The notes beneath the pieces were generated by a model, which worked only from the letters and a program-made list of their open reading frames with translations, made no database searches and was not told where the DNA came from. Shown one piece after another: positions 52,620-62,600 of a DNA stretch of 64,000 bases (its first letter is position 1; each line of letters starts with the position of its first letter). Position numbers and translations under genes: made by a program. This DNA is from Tenacibaculum pelagium. Lineage in GTDB: Bacteria; Bacteroidota; Bacteroidia; Flavobacteriales; Flavobacteriaceae. The stretch spans positions 930,001-994,000 of the forward strand of contig NZ_JACGLS010000001.1 in the NCBI RefSeq assembly GCF_014062345.1, given 5' to 3'.

Positions 52620-55600
52620 ATGATTAAAAAACAAGCCCTTTTAGTATTTATCATTTCTTTTTTTTCAATAAGTAATTTATGCTCCCAACACTTGTGGAAA
52701 AAAACAGAAAAACAAAATTTTCTATTTAAGCAAAGTGAGATTTTACACATTAAAAACTTTCCTAAAAAGTATTCTTTAGTAGACTTAGAATTAAGTAGCT
52801 TAAAAAATCACTTACAAAGATCTAATTCATCAATAATTGAATTACCAAATTCCGATGGTAAATTGCAAAAGTTTCAAATAAAAGAAACCTCAAATTTAGC
52901 TCCTGAATTAGCCGCTAAATTTCCTTCAATAAAATCTTACACAGCACAAGGTATTGATGATCCAGCAGCTGTTGCAAAAATCAGTACAGGAACCGATGGC
53001 TTTCATGCAGTTATTTTTTCAGGTAATAAAGGTACAGTTTATATAGATCCATATTCAAAAGACAGAAAAAAGTATATCGTTTACAATAGAAAAAACTTAG
53101 AAGAGAAAGAAGATGAATTTACTTGTGGAGTTAAAGAAATAGCACAGAAAAGATTTCTTTCAAATAACCAGCAAAGAAATGTAAGTGATGGTAAGCTTAG
53201 AACCTATAGAATTGCAATTGTTTGTAGTGGTGAATATGCAAACTTTCATTTAAATAGACAAGGAATTTCTGCTTCAGCATCTGAAGCTGATAAGAAAACT
53301 GCAGTTTTATCTGCAATGAATAGCTCTATGACAAGAATTAATGGTGTTTATGAAAAAGACTTAGGTGTTAAAATGGTTATTGTAGCTAATAATGATAAAG
53401 TTATTTTCTTAAATAAAGACACAGATAACATTACTGATGGTGATGCAGGAACTATGATTGATGAAGTGCAAACTATTTGTGACAATCAAATAGGTGTAGC
53501 TAATTATGACATAGGTCATATTTTTAGTATTGGGGGAAGTGGACTTGCTGGATTAGGCGTTGTTTGTGTGGAAGGACAAAAAGCAAAAGGAGTAACTGGT
53601 ATTTCATCTCCAATAGGTGATCCATATGACATTGATTATGTAGCTCATGAAATTGGCCATCAATTTGGTGCCAATCATACTCAAAATAACGATTGTAATA
53701 GAAATGGAGGTACTGCAGTAGAGCCTGGTAGCGCATCAACTATTATGGGATATGCAGGTATTTGTTCACCTAATGTTCAAAATAACAGTCATGACAACTT
53801 TCATGCAGTTAGTATTGCTGAAATGTGGAATCATATGCAAAACGCAGGAAACTGTGCCGTAAAAACTGATATTGGAAACACAGCTCCAACAGCAAATGCA
53901 GGTAGTGATGTTAGTATACCTAAATCTACTCCTTTTGTCTTAAAAGGACAGGCTACCGACGCACAAGGGTTAGCTAGCTTAACATATAATTGGGAACAAA
54001 TTGATCCAGAAATAGCTTCTATGCCTCCTACGTCAACAAATACAGCTGGGCCAATGTTTAGAGCCCTACCTTCTAAAACTACTCCAAACAGATATATGCC
54101 AGCATTAGCTACAGTAATTGGAGGTAGTACATCTTCTACCTGGGAAGTAGTTCCTTCTGTTAGTCGAACTATGAATTTCGCATTTACAGTTAGAGATAAT
54201 CATGCTGGAGGAGGTAATACCGCAAGAGATGATATAAAAGTTACCGTAACAAACGCTGATCCTTTTACAGTTACAGCTCCCAACACAAGTGTTTCTTGGG
54301 GTTCTGGATCAACTCAAACAATTACTTGGAATAAAGGAACAACTGACCAAGATCCAATTAACTGTACTAAAGTAAATATTAAACTATCTATTGATGGAGG
54401 TTTAACTTTCCCTATTTTAATAAAAGAAAATACTGCTAACGATGGAACAGAAGAAATAACGATTCCAAATAATCCTAGTGCAAATGCTAGAATAATGGTT
54501 GAAGCTGCTGATAACATCTTTTATAACATTAACAATTCTAATTTTACTATTTTTCCAGCAACACCAGATTTTAATATTACCAATAACACAGGTAACCTTT
54601 CTATATGTAACAAAGCTGTAAACCAACAAGTTTTTAAAATTGACTACAAAGCTTTATTTGGTTTTAATGAAAATACAACATTAGCAGTTTCAGGAGCACC
54701 TACAGGTTCTTCTCCTACTCTTTCTCAATCAAGTATTAGTACGAATGACATAGTTGACTTGACACTTTCAAATTTAAATAATGTTAGTATAGGTGATTAT
54801 ACAATTAAAGTTACTGCAACATCTGCTTCAGTTAGTAAATCAATTGATATTCTTTTCAATGTTAATGATAACCTATGTAATTCTTCTGGAAATACAAGCT
54901 CGCAAATAAGCACCACGTTAGTTAATTTTGGTAACATTAACAATACATCCACTAAAACAAACGGTTATTCTGATTTTAAATCGATTTCTTCAGAAGTTAT
55001 TAAAGGAGACAAGTATCTTTTAAAAGCTAATGTGAATACTGACGGCAATAACTCAACTAAAACTTATGCTTGGATAGACTGGAACCAAAACTGCTTATTC
55101 GATGCCAACGAAAAATACGATTTAGGAGAAGCTGCAAATACATCTGGAGCTACTAACAATAGTGGATTAGAAGTAACGATACCTAATGATGCTTTAATAG
55201 GAAGTACAATTTTAAGAGTTACTACAAAACTTGCTAGTGATGGAGATCCAAATTCTTGTGAATTAAACTTTAATGGAGAAGTTGAAGATTATACAATTAC
55301 AATTACTCCTAGTTTTACATTAACAAATAAAACTGGAAGTTTATCTATTTGTAACAAAGCTGTCTCTGAAGTTGAATATATGTTGGATTTCTCAGTATTT
55401 AATGATTTTAATGAAGATGTTGCGCTGTCAATTACTGATGCTCCTGCAAATGCGACCACAGAATTAAGTATTAATTCAATAAATACTAGCAACGTATTTA
55501 CATTAACGGTTTCGAATTTAAGTAATGTAGCTGTTAGCGATTACACAATTAAAGTTACAGGAGCGTCAACATCTATGACAAAATCAGTTGATTTAATTCT

Positions 55601-56294
55601 TAGTGTAAATGACAATCATTGTAAATCATCAGGTAATTTAGATTCTCAAATTAGTATTACCAACGTAAAATTTGGGGAAATTGATAACTCATCAACAAAA
55701 ACTAATGGATATTCAGATTTCAAATCAATTTCTACAGGAGTTGTAAGGGGCGAATCTTATGATTTATCAGTAACTATTAATAAAGATGGTAACGATGATG
55801 TAAAAACACATGGATGGATTGACTGGAACGAAAATTGTTTATTTGACGATAATGAAGGGTTTGATTTAACATCAAATAATTTTGATATTGTAATACCAGA
55901 AGATGCTATTCTAGGTAATAAAACTCTTAGAATATCTACTAAACTAAAAACTGCTCCAAATTCTTGTGAATTAGATTTTGATGGTGAAGTTGAAGACTAC
56001 ACTATTAATGTTGAAGAAAGCTTTGCTACTGATGCAACATTATTTGATGATTTAAAGATATATCCAGTACCATCTGATGGTAATATAACGGTGAATTTTA
56101 AAGTAAAGGTTAAAGATTTAACTATTGTTAGATTATTTGATTTAAGAGGACAATTATTAGATACTCAAAGTTTTTCTACAGTATCAAGTTCTTTTAACAA
56201 AGAAATTCAGTTTAAAAGACCAAGTGGAGGAATCTACTTATTACAAGTAGAAAATGATGGTAAAATTGAAACTAGAAAAGTGATTTTTAGATAA
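52620..56294 (+). CDS. T9SS-secreted reprolysin-like metallopeptidase with GEVED domains
   Basis: A 1224-residue secreted protease. The order is signal peptide; a pro-region; an M12B-like catalytic domain with the zinc motif H343-E-I-G-H-Q-F-G-A-N-H353, a CGT/CSP region (Met-turn candidates after it); and a PKD/Ig-like region. Two repeated halves follow, each with a beta domain and a GEVEDYTI motif (near residues 886 and 1122), and last a C-terminal sorting domain (from about residue 1140, LKIYPVPSDG) for the type IX secretion system. It should be exported and attached or released at the surface. Substrate unknown; monocistronic, own terminator. Confidence 0.9.
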   Translation: MIKKQALLVFIISFFSISNLCSQHLWKKTEKQNFLFKQSEILHIKNFPKKYSLVDLELSSLKNHLQRSNSSIIELPNSDGKLQKFQIKETSNLAPELAAKFPSIKSYTAQGIDDPAAVAKISTGTDGFHAVIFSGNKGTVYIDPYSKDRKKYIVYNRKNLEEKEDEFTCGVKEIAQKRFLSNNQQRNVSDGKLRTYRIAIVCSGEYANFHLNRQGISASASEADKKTAVLSAMNSSMTRINGVYEKDLGVKMVIVANNDKVIFLNKDTDNITDGDAGTMIDEVQTICDNQIGVANYDIGHIFSIGGSGLAGLGVVCVEGQKAKGVTGISSPIGDPYDIDYVAHEIGHQFGANHTQNNDCNRNGGTAVEPGSASTIMGYAGICSPNVQNNSHDNFHAVSIAEMWNHMQNAGNCAVKTDIGNTAPTANAGSDVSIPKSTPFVLKGQATDAQGLASLTYNWEQIDPEIASMPPTSTNTAGPMFRALPSKTTPNRYMPALATVIGGSTSSTWEVVPSVSRTMNFAFTVRDNHAGGGNTARDDIKVTVTNADPFTVTAPNTSVSWGSGSTQTITWNKGTTDQDPINCTKVNIKLSIDGGLTFPILIKENTANDGTEEITIPNNPSANARIMVEAADNIFYNINNSNFTIFPATPDFNITNNTGNLSICNKAVNQQVFKIDYKALFGFNENTTLAVSGAPTGSSPTLSQSSISTNDIVDLTLSNLNNVSIGDYTIKVTATSASVSKSIDILFNVNDNLCNSSGNTSSQISTTLVNFGNINNTSTKTNGYSDFKSISSEVIKGDKYLLKANVNTDGNNSTKTYAWIDWNQNCLFDANEKYDLGEAANTSGATNNSGLEVTIPNDALIGSTILRVTTKLASDGDPNSCELNFNGEVEDYTITITPSFTLTNKTGSLSICNKAVSEVEYMLDFSVFNDFNEDVALSITDAPANATTELSINSINTSNVFTLTVSNLSNVAVSDYTIKVTGASTSMTKSVDLILSVNDNHCKSSGNLDSQISITNVKFGEIDNSSTKTNGYSDFKSISTGVVRGESYDLSVTINKDGNDDVKTHGWIDWNENCLFDDNEGFDLTSNNFDIVIPEDAILGNKTLRISTKLKTAPNSCELDFDGEVEDYTINVEESFATDATLFDDLKIYPVPSDGNITVNFKVKVKDLTIVRLFDLRGQLLDTQSFSTVSSSFNKEIQFKRPSGGIYLLQVENDGKIETRKVIFR

Positions 56295-56312
56295 ACACAA
56301 ATATTATATCAC

Positions 56313-56343
56313 AAAAAAAGCGAGCTAATTAGCTCGCTTTTTT
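56313..56343. terminator. Bidirectional terminator after the metallopeptidase gene
   Basis: Perfect inverted repeat with AGCGAGCTAA arms flanked by A and T runs; it also lies just beyond the stop of the converging outer-membrane protein gene. Confidence 0.88.
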
Positions 56344-56362
56344 ATTTAATCAATTCAAAATA

Positions 56363-59131
56363 TTATAAATTATACTTAACGCTAAAAACAGCTATTCTTG
56401 GCTGAATAACATAAGTAGAGTTACTAACTAAAATATCGTTACTACTATTTTGATTCAAACCTGTCGTGTTTAATAAATTAGTTACTCCTACTTTATATTC
56501 CCATTTACTATCTTTTTTCTGATACGTTAAATCTGCTCGTAAAAAACCATAACTATCAATTGAAGTTCCATTATTCACAACATTGTTATACGTATACTTA
56601 GACGTAAATATAAACTCCTTTAAAAAGTAAGCATCAAAATTAATATAAGGACTGTGTGTTGTAAATGTATTTTCGACTCCGCCAATATCAGATTTATTTA
56701 TCGACACGTTATATCCTAAATCAAAATTTGGAGCTTCTTTAAAATTGGTGCTAAATTTTGTTCTATAAGTTTGTGTAAACATCTTAGACAACCTGTTTGA
56801 CGAAACATTCGTTTGCCTATCTGTAATTAAACTATTCGATTTTGAATATGATACGTTTCCACCAAAACTATACTTAAACTTTCTATGGCTTTTTTGAAAA
56901 TTTGCTCTAGCTGAAATAACCTCATCTGGAAACGCAGAATTAATAGAAGTTCTAACTTGGTTAACTCCTAAAAACTGAGTATTACTTTTAATTACATCCT
57001 TTCTTTTACTATAATCTACCGAACCAAAAATATTGGTATAGTTAAACATATTGAAACTGAAATAATTTAAACTTACATTATGATATAATGAATTTTCTAA
57101 CTCTCTATTTCCTGAATACAAACTGTTGTAATTATTAAAAACATAGCCTTCTGCTAACTTAGCTACATCAGTAAAACTTGTTTGCATTCGATAATTTAAA
57201 CGCAAAGTTTCAGATTTTTTTAAATTAATTTTTATCGAGGCATCTGGTAAAAGTTGAGTAAAATTATTTTTTACTTCAGACCCTAACTGCGTATTCTTAG
57301 AAACATAATTATGTAACGTAAAACCTTGGTTGAAAGTAAATATTCCAGTAATAAACTTATAATGTAAACCTGTATATAAATCGTTAAAAGAAAAATCTAC
57401 ATCGTTAATTGTATTAGTAGCTGAAATTTGTGTTTTATTTCCATTTAAAACTTCAAATATTTCGGAATTAAATCGTTGATTACTCAATGTAGAGCCCAAT
57501 GTTATATTTAAATTACTCTTACTATTTATTACATAATAGTAATCTAACTTAGCATCAAATTTATTTGTTTTAATTCTTTTGTTTTGACTTACATCAAACG
57601 GATTCGCTAACTCATTTAATCCAATTAAATTATAAAATGACAATTTTTCAAGTTCAGCATTATAAAACGGATCTTCATCTTGCCATAAATGTTGCGCTTC
57701 AAAAGCAAAAATGTTTTTATCGTTTAACGTATAATAATAATTTAAGTTTTGATTAATAGAAAACGGATTTTGTTCAGACATTTGATTAATAGGAACAATC
57801 TCATCATCAGCATTTAAATATGTTCTTGTTGATAATGTATTTTGTAGTTGTTTTTGGTTTGATACTTTCGCAAAAATATCATAGTCGAATTGATTATTAG
57901 TGTTTGGTTTATAGCTCGAACTCAATTTAAACAAACCTAAATCACTTTTCTGATTCGTTAAATTTTGAGTCTCTTCAGTATCAATAACTTTAAATGAATT
58001 TGGATTGTTAGGGTCGTAAGTTGGCAAACTAGCCTGATTTATATTAGCGTTTGAGTAAAGACTGTTTGTACTCTCTTCCATATCTGTATTATTACCTGAA
58101 TAGATTGCGAAACCACTAATATCCCAAGTTTTTTTAGGTGAATAACTAAAGTTTACAGCTCCAAATTTTGACTCAATTTCTTTGGCTCTATTGTTCTTTA
58201 GTGTTAAAAATGAAATATCATTTGAACCAACATTAAAATCGGTACCATTACTACTGCCAACTCCTCTAAACCCTCCAGTAAACTTAAAGTAATCGCGCAT
58301 GGTAAAAGGTACTTCACCAATATTATTTATATCAGTAATAATATTCACACTATATTTTGGGCTATAATAAAACAGTTTTGGATGGGCTATATACCTACTA
58401 TCGTTCATTCCAATACCCAAACCAGCTGTCACTTCTCCAAACCAAAAGTTTTTCTTCCCTTCTTTTAATCTTATATTGATAACAACATTATCTTCATTAT
58501 CAGTAACACGACTCATCTGCCCAACTTCGCTATGGTTTTTTAATACTTGAACTTTATCTATCGCATCTGCAGGAATATTTTTTGTTGCGATTTTAGAATC
58601 TCCATCAAAGAAGTCTTTTCCTTCAACCATAACTTTTTTTACAGTCTTTCCTTCTACCTCAATCTCTCCATCATCATTTACCTCAACACCAGGTAATTTA
58701 TCTAAAACATCTCCAAGTTTTTTTTCTGTTCCAGTTTTAAAACTATCAGCGTCATAAACAATAGTATCGCCTTTTACAGTCACTGGCATTTTGTAGGTAA
58801 TATTAACTTCATCTAGAGTATCATCTCCTTTTAAACTAATATCTTTTACTACATCAACCTCGTTCATTTTAATTGTAGTATCAGAGGTTTTCATTCCGAT
58901 ATAACTTGTTTTAACAGTGTAGGTAGTATTCTTTTTAAGGTTTAATTTATAATTTCCTTTTACATCTGTAAATCCATAGGAATCTAACTTTTTAGTATCT
59001 TTATTTATAGCAATTACATTTGCCATTTCTAGCGGATTTCCAATACTATCTTTAACCACCCCTTTTAGTGTAATTTGAGCATTAGACATCCATGTAGCCA
59101 TACAAATGACTACGAGTAGTATTTTTTTCAT
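56363..59131 (-). CDS. Outer-membrane beta-barrel protein, TonB-receptor-like
   Basis: A 922-residue outer-membrane protein. A signal peptide (to about residue 18) is followed by a carboxypeptidase-regulatory-like beta sandwich (LKGVVKDSIGNPLEMANV), a plug-like domain (residues about 115-215 with LDKLPGVEV and VMVEGKDFF) and a large beta-barrel (OMP_b-brl_3 type). The last residue pattern, FSVKYNL, ends in an aromatic beta-strand. I see no clear TonB box. It lies 36 bases downstream of a GLPGLI gene on the same strand and is probably co-expressed. Ligand unknown. Confidence 0.85.
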   Translation of the reverse strand: MKKILLVVICMATWMSNAQITLKGVVKDSIGNPLEMANVIAINKDTKKLDSYGFTDVKGNYKLNLKKNTTYTVKTSYIGMKTSDTTIKMNEVDVVKDISLKGDDTLDEVNITYKMPVTVKGDTIVYDADSFKTGTEKKLGDVLDKLPGVEVNDDGEIEVEGKTVKKVMVEGKDFFDGDSKIATKNIPADAIDKVQVLKNHSEVGQMSRVTDNEDNVVINIRLKEGKKNFWFGEVTAGLGIGMNDSRYIAHPKLFYYSPKYSVNIITDINNIGEVPFTMRDYFKFTGGFRGVGSSNGTDFNVGSNDISFLTLKNNRAKEIESKFGAVNFSYSPKKTWDISGFAIYSGNNTDMEESTNSLYSNANINQASLPTYDPNNPNSFKVIDTEETQNLTNQKSDLGLFKLSSSYKPNTNNQFDYDIFAKVSNQKQLQNTLSTRTYLNADDEIVPINQMSEQNPFSINQNLNYYYTLNDKNIFAFEAQHLWQDEDPFYNAELEKLSFYNLIGLNELANPFDVSQNKRIKTNKFDAKLDYYYVINSKSNLNITLGSTLSNQRFNSEIFEVLNGNKTQISATNTINDVDFSFNDLYTGLHYKFITGIFTFNQGFTLHNYVSKNTQLGSEVKNNFTQLLPDASIKINLKKSETLRLNYRMQTSFTDVAKLAEGYVFNNYNSLYSGNRELENSLYHNVSLNYFSFNMFNYTNIFGSVDYSKRKDVIKSNTQFLGVNQVRTSINSAFPDEVISARANFQKSHRKFKYSFGGNVSYSKSNSLITDRQTNVSSNRLSKMFTQTYRTKFSTNFKEAPNFDLGYNVSINKSDIGGVENTFTTHSPYINFDAYFLKEFIFTSKYTYNNVVNNGTSIDSYGFLRADLTYQKKDSKWEYKVGVTNLLNTTGLNQNSSNDILVSNSTYVIQPRIAVFSVKYNL

Positions 59132-59167
59132 TGTGTAAGTTTTTCTTTTATTTAAGTAGGCTATTCT

Positions 59168-60022
59168 TTAATGAAATCCACGTCTTCCTCCATTACCTCC
59201 TCGTCTATTTCTAAACATTTCTCTCATTTCTTCCATCTTCTTTTTCATGATTTTTGTATACTCAGCTCTTGTTACCTCTTTTCCTTTTGTTGGTTCTTTT
59301 ATTTCAATTTTCTCAGACGGATTCATTGTTATTTCTGAGCATAGAATAGTCGTTCGTCCTTCATTAATTTCTAAAATTAAACCAGGTAATCCCCAATAAT
59401 TTCCTGGACCATTACTAACGGGTATTTGTGGAGTATACCAAGCTGTAACTACAACTTCTTTTGGCAACTCTATTTCTTTAGTTATTTTTTGAGTTTTAGT
59501 AGAGTCTTTCTTTTTATCATCACCTCTTCTCCCACGCATATTCCTCCAATCTAAAGCATCAGTTTTCTTTATTAAACTTGCTTTAAAACAAGTGTAATTT
59601 CCTATTTGCTTAGTCTCACTTCCTAGTTTCCAATTAGGTTTTTCGACAGATTCTGTAATCAAAAACTTTTTTCCAAAAGACTCAGTAGATTCAAAAAATT
59701 TTCCTTCTTTGATGTTTTTATACTTAGTACCTCCTCCAAAACCACCAAATCGAAATCCTCTTCCAGCTCTTGGTGCTGCTAATTTTGCTTCTTCTTTATA
59801 AACAGATTCTTCTTTAGTAAAACTTAAAACATATGTTTTCTCTAACATGTTTTTCATTCTATCTTTAATCTGTTTTTTTCTTTCTTCAGACATTTGACGA
59901 CCATTAAATCGATCCATATCAAATGTAGTTTTAGATTGATAGACTGCTTTTCCTTGAAAATTAGCTTGAGCAAATAGCGTGATTGAAAGACACAGAAATA
60001 ACCCTGTAAATAACTGTTTCAT
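59168..60022 (-). CDS. GLPGLI-family protein 2
   Basis: A 284-residue exported protein (signal peptide ending LFAQANFQG) of the GLPGLI family, named for the conserved GLPGLILEI segment here near residue 213. NYTCFKA and TAWYTPQIPVSNGPG precede it. Three features are unusual: a Gly-rich stretch (GRGFRFGGFGGG) near residue 90, and a very basic, Gly/Arg-rich C-terminus (RNRRGGNGGRRGFH). Function of the family is unknown; members sit beside outer-membrane proteins. It lies between the barrel gene and its paralogue. Confidence 0.9.
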   Translation of the reverse strand: MKQLFTGLFLCLSITLFAQANFQGKAVYQSKTTFDMDRFNGRQMSEERKKQIKDRMKNMLEKTYVLSFTKEESVYKEEAKLAAPRAGRGFRFGGFGGGTKYKNIKEGKFFESTESFGKKFLITESVEKPNWKLGSETKQIGNYTCFKASLIKKTDALDWRNMRGRRGDDKKKDSTKTQKITKEIELPKEVVVTAWYTPQIPVSNGPGNYWGLPGLILEINEGRTTILCSEITMNPSEKIEIKEPTKGKEVTRAEYTKIMKKKMEEMREMFRNRRGGNGGRRGFH

Positions 60023-60099
60023 AATTAAACCTTTATTTTTTTTATAAAAAAACTCTTGTTAATTGAAGTTAGACTTATAAAAAAGCTAAAGGTTTAATC

Positions 60100-60930
60100 T
60101 TATCCTTGAATTTCTATACTAAAAGAATTTCCGTCTTTACTTTTTCTTTTACTTCTAAAACGTTCCATCATTTCTTTTGAATGCTTATCCATAATTTCAT
60201 CAAATTCTTCTTGATTAACTTTTTTTCCTTTTTTAGGAACTTTAATCTCAACTTTATCGGATGGATTCATAACAATTTCAGAACAAGCAATGGTTAATTT
60301 ACCATCTTGGATTTCTAAAATTAAACCTGGTAATCCCCAAAATTCTCCTGGACCATTACTAACTGGAATTTGCGGTGTATACCAAGCTGTGGTAGTTACC
60401 GTTACTTTTTCTTTTTTCTCTTCTGGCTTGCCATCAGTTACACTCATGCTAGTTCTTGTCTCTTCTCTGCTTCTAGTAGCTTTATAGCAAGTGTAATTCC
60501 CTATATTTTTAGTTTCACTCGTCATCTCCCAACCATAGTCTTCTAGCTTATCTTTTATTAAAAAGCGCTTTCCACTAATTTCAGTCTTGTTTAAATACTC
60601 TTTATCTGATATATTTTTATACAAAACATCAGTTCCGCCACCGTTTCCAGCAATTACTACTTGAACACCTCCCATACTTGCTTGTGGTGCAGATAGTTTT
60701 TTATTCTGAGTATATACAGATTCTGATTTGTTAAAATTCAAAGTATATGTTTGTTGAAACTGTTTTTTTAATTGTTCTTGAATTTGTTTTTGCATCGCTG
60801 AATTCTCTCCATCTACTTTCATTTTAAAATCTACTTTTCTAAAAGTTTTATAAGTGGCTTTTCCTTGAAAATTTTGTGCTGAAACAATTACCGTAATACA
60901 CAATGCAATTAATGTGAATATTTTTTTCAT
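60100..60930 (-). CDS. GLPGLI-family protein 1
   Basis: A 276-residue exported paralogue of the downstream gene (signal peptide ending IVSAQNFQG). It shares the order FQGKATYKT, LNFNKSESVYTQ, IGNYTCYKATR, TAWYTPQIPVSNGPG and GLPGLILEIQDG. The Gly-rich stretch and RG-rich tail of the other copy are missing, so the two have diverged. It is the first gene of the three-gene group on this strand, divergent from the kinase gene, with a 122-base spacer. Function unknown. Confidence 0.9.
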   Translation of the reverse strand: MKKIFTLIALCITVIVSAQNFQGKATYKTFRKVDFKMKVDGENSAMQKQIQEQLKKQFQQTYTLNFNKSESVYTQNKKLSAPQASMGGVQVVIAGNGGGTDVLYKNISDKEYLNKTEISGKRFLIKDKLEDYGWEMTSETKNIGNYTCYKATRSREETRTSMSVTDGKPEEKKEKVTVTTTAWYTPQIPVSNGPGEFWGLPGLILEIQDGKLTIACSEIVMNPSDKVEIKVPKKGKKVNQEEFDEIMDKHSKEMMERFRSKRKSKDGNSFSIEIQG

Positions 60931-61040
60931 AATTAAATTATTTTGAATTTATCTATCACAAATATGCGATTGAGCATCTACTTTTAAAGTTAATGAGTGT
61001 TAACGACTGTTAAGCGGCTTTTTTATTAATGTTAACTACC

Positions 61041-61048
61041 TATATTTG
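61041..61048 (+). promoter_or_regulatory. -7 promoter box for the sensor kinase operon
   Basis: TATATTTG matches TAnnTTTG and ends 5 bases before the kinase ATG, implying a leaderless or nearly leaderless transcript. Confidence 0.45.
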
Positions 61049-61052
61049 AAGT

Positions 61053-62600
61053 ATGAATACAAAAAAACACAATTGGATTCTTTATTTAATATCTGCAACT
61101 ATAATAGCTACAGTTGCTATTCAGTTTTATTGGAACTATAAAAACTATGAACAAAATAAACAACGAGTTATCAATGAAATTCAAATTAGTTTAGATAATA
61201 GTATTGAAATTTATTATGCAGATTTATCAAAGCAAAACTTTTTTGCAATTGTTGAAGAAAGCACCACTAAACTAGATAATAAAAAGGATACCGTAAGTTT
61301 TCAAATCACTTCTCTTTCTCTTGATATTGATCATGTAAATCAAAAAAAAGAAGAATCTCTTTTAATTGACTCTATTTTTAAAAACGCAGAAAAAAGTTTT
61401 AAATTAAAGTATCATGATTCAGTTCCAAAAGAGTACTCAAATACAAGAAAGATTACTCAGTTTTCTAAAGATGGAAAAAGGGGAATCACTATGAATAGGT
61501 CAGGAGATATTTCTAAAGTGAAAGTTTTTAAAGGAAGGAAAGCTAATGATAGTTTAAAACTAATAAACAGTTTAAATACTATTTGGATTTCATTACAAAA
61601 TGACACTATTAATTACAAAGAAGTTGATTCTATTTTTACCGAGGAACTAAAAAACAAAGGAATTACTGCCCGATATTCTTTTAAGCATTTTAAAAATGAT
61701 TCATTGTTCTTTGACAATAGCGACAACAAACAAAAAGCCTTTTTAAAAGCTGAAGCAAAATCTACATACTTTAAACCTAACGAAAAATTTCTATTAAACT
61801 ACAGTAACCCAACATATGAAGCTTTAAAAAGAAGTTCAACCGGTATTTTATTATCGCTTTTATTATCACTTGCTGTAATAACAAGTTTATTCTATTTATT
61901 AAAAATCATCAATAAACAAAAAGAGTTAGCAGAAATCAAAAACGATTTAATCAGTAATATTACTCACGAGTTCAAAACTCCAATTACCACAGTTTCTACA
62001 GCTATTGAAGCTATCGATAATTTTAATATGATCGATGATAAAGAGAAAACGAAAAAATACCTTTCTATCTCAACTATTCAGTTAAAAAAATTGCATCAGA
62101 TGGTGGAGAAACTACTAGAAACTGCAACTCTTGATAGCGAGAAATTAATGCTAAAAAAAGAATCTGTAGATTTAATTGGCTTCGTAGATAAAATTGTGCA
62201 AAAACATCAATTAATTACACCTGAAAAAAAGATTCAATTTTCTACAAATATTTCTGAAATAACAACCGAAATAGATACTTTTCATTTTGAAAATTCTATT
62301 TCAAACTTAATTGATAATGCAATTAAATATGGAGGGGATAACATTCAGGTTAACATAAACGCTGTTCTTAATACCTTAGAAATTTCAGTTGCTGATAATG
62401 GGGTTGGAATAGACAAAAATCAACAAGAAAAAATATTTGATAAATTTTATAGAGTTCCAAAAGGAAATACTCACGATGTAAAAGGGTTTGGCATCGGTTT
62501 ATATTACACTAAGAAAATAATTGAAAAACATAATGGTTTCATATCATTAACATCTATTCCAAAACAAACGGTTTTTAAAATTACATTGCCAAATGACTAA
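61053..62600 (+). CDS. Sensor histidine kinase
   Basis: A 515-residue two-component kinase. Two transmembrane helices (residues about 8-25 and 265-287) frame a periplasmic sensing domain of about 235 residues without a recognised fold. A short linker leads to the DHp helix with His305 in SNITHEFKTP, then the ATPase N box (NLIDNAIKYGG), G1 (DNGVGID) and GFGIGLYY. It overlaps the response regulator by eight bases. Divergence from the GLPGLI-barrel group suggests it may sense an envelope or substrate signal related to them; this is inference. Confidence 0.93.
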   Translation: MNTKKHNWILYLISATIIATVAIQFYWNYKNYEQNKQRVINEIQISLDNSIEIYYADLSKQNFFAIVEESTTKLDNKKDTVSFQITSLSLDIDHVNQKKEESLLIDSIFKNAEKSFKLKYHDSVPKEYSNTRKITQFSKDGKRGITMNRSGDISKVKVFKGRKANDSLKLINSLNTIWISLQNDTINYKEVDSIFTEELKNKGITARYSFKHFKNDSLFFDNSDNKQKAFLKAEAKSTYFKPNEKFLLNYSNPTYEALKRSSTGILLSLLLSLAVITSLFYLLKIINKQKELAEIKNDLISNITHEFKTPITTVSTAIEAIDNFNMIDDKEKTKKYLSISTIQLKKLHQMVEKLLETATLDSEKLMLKKESVDLIGFVDKIVQKHQLITPEKKIQFSTNISEITTEIDTFHFENSISNLIDNAIKYGGDNIQVNINAVLNTLEISVADNGVGIDKNQQEKIFDKFYRVPKGNTHDVKGFGIGLYYTKKIIEKHNGFISLTSIPKQTVFKITLPND

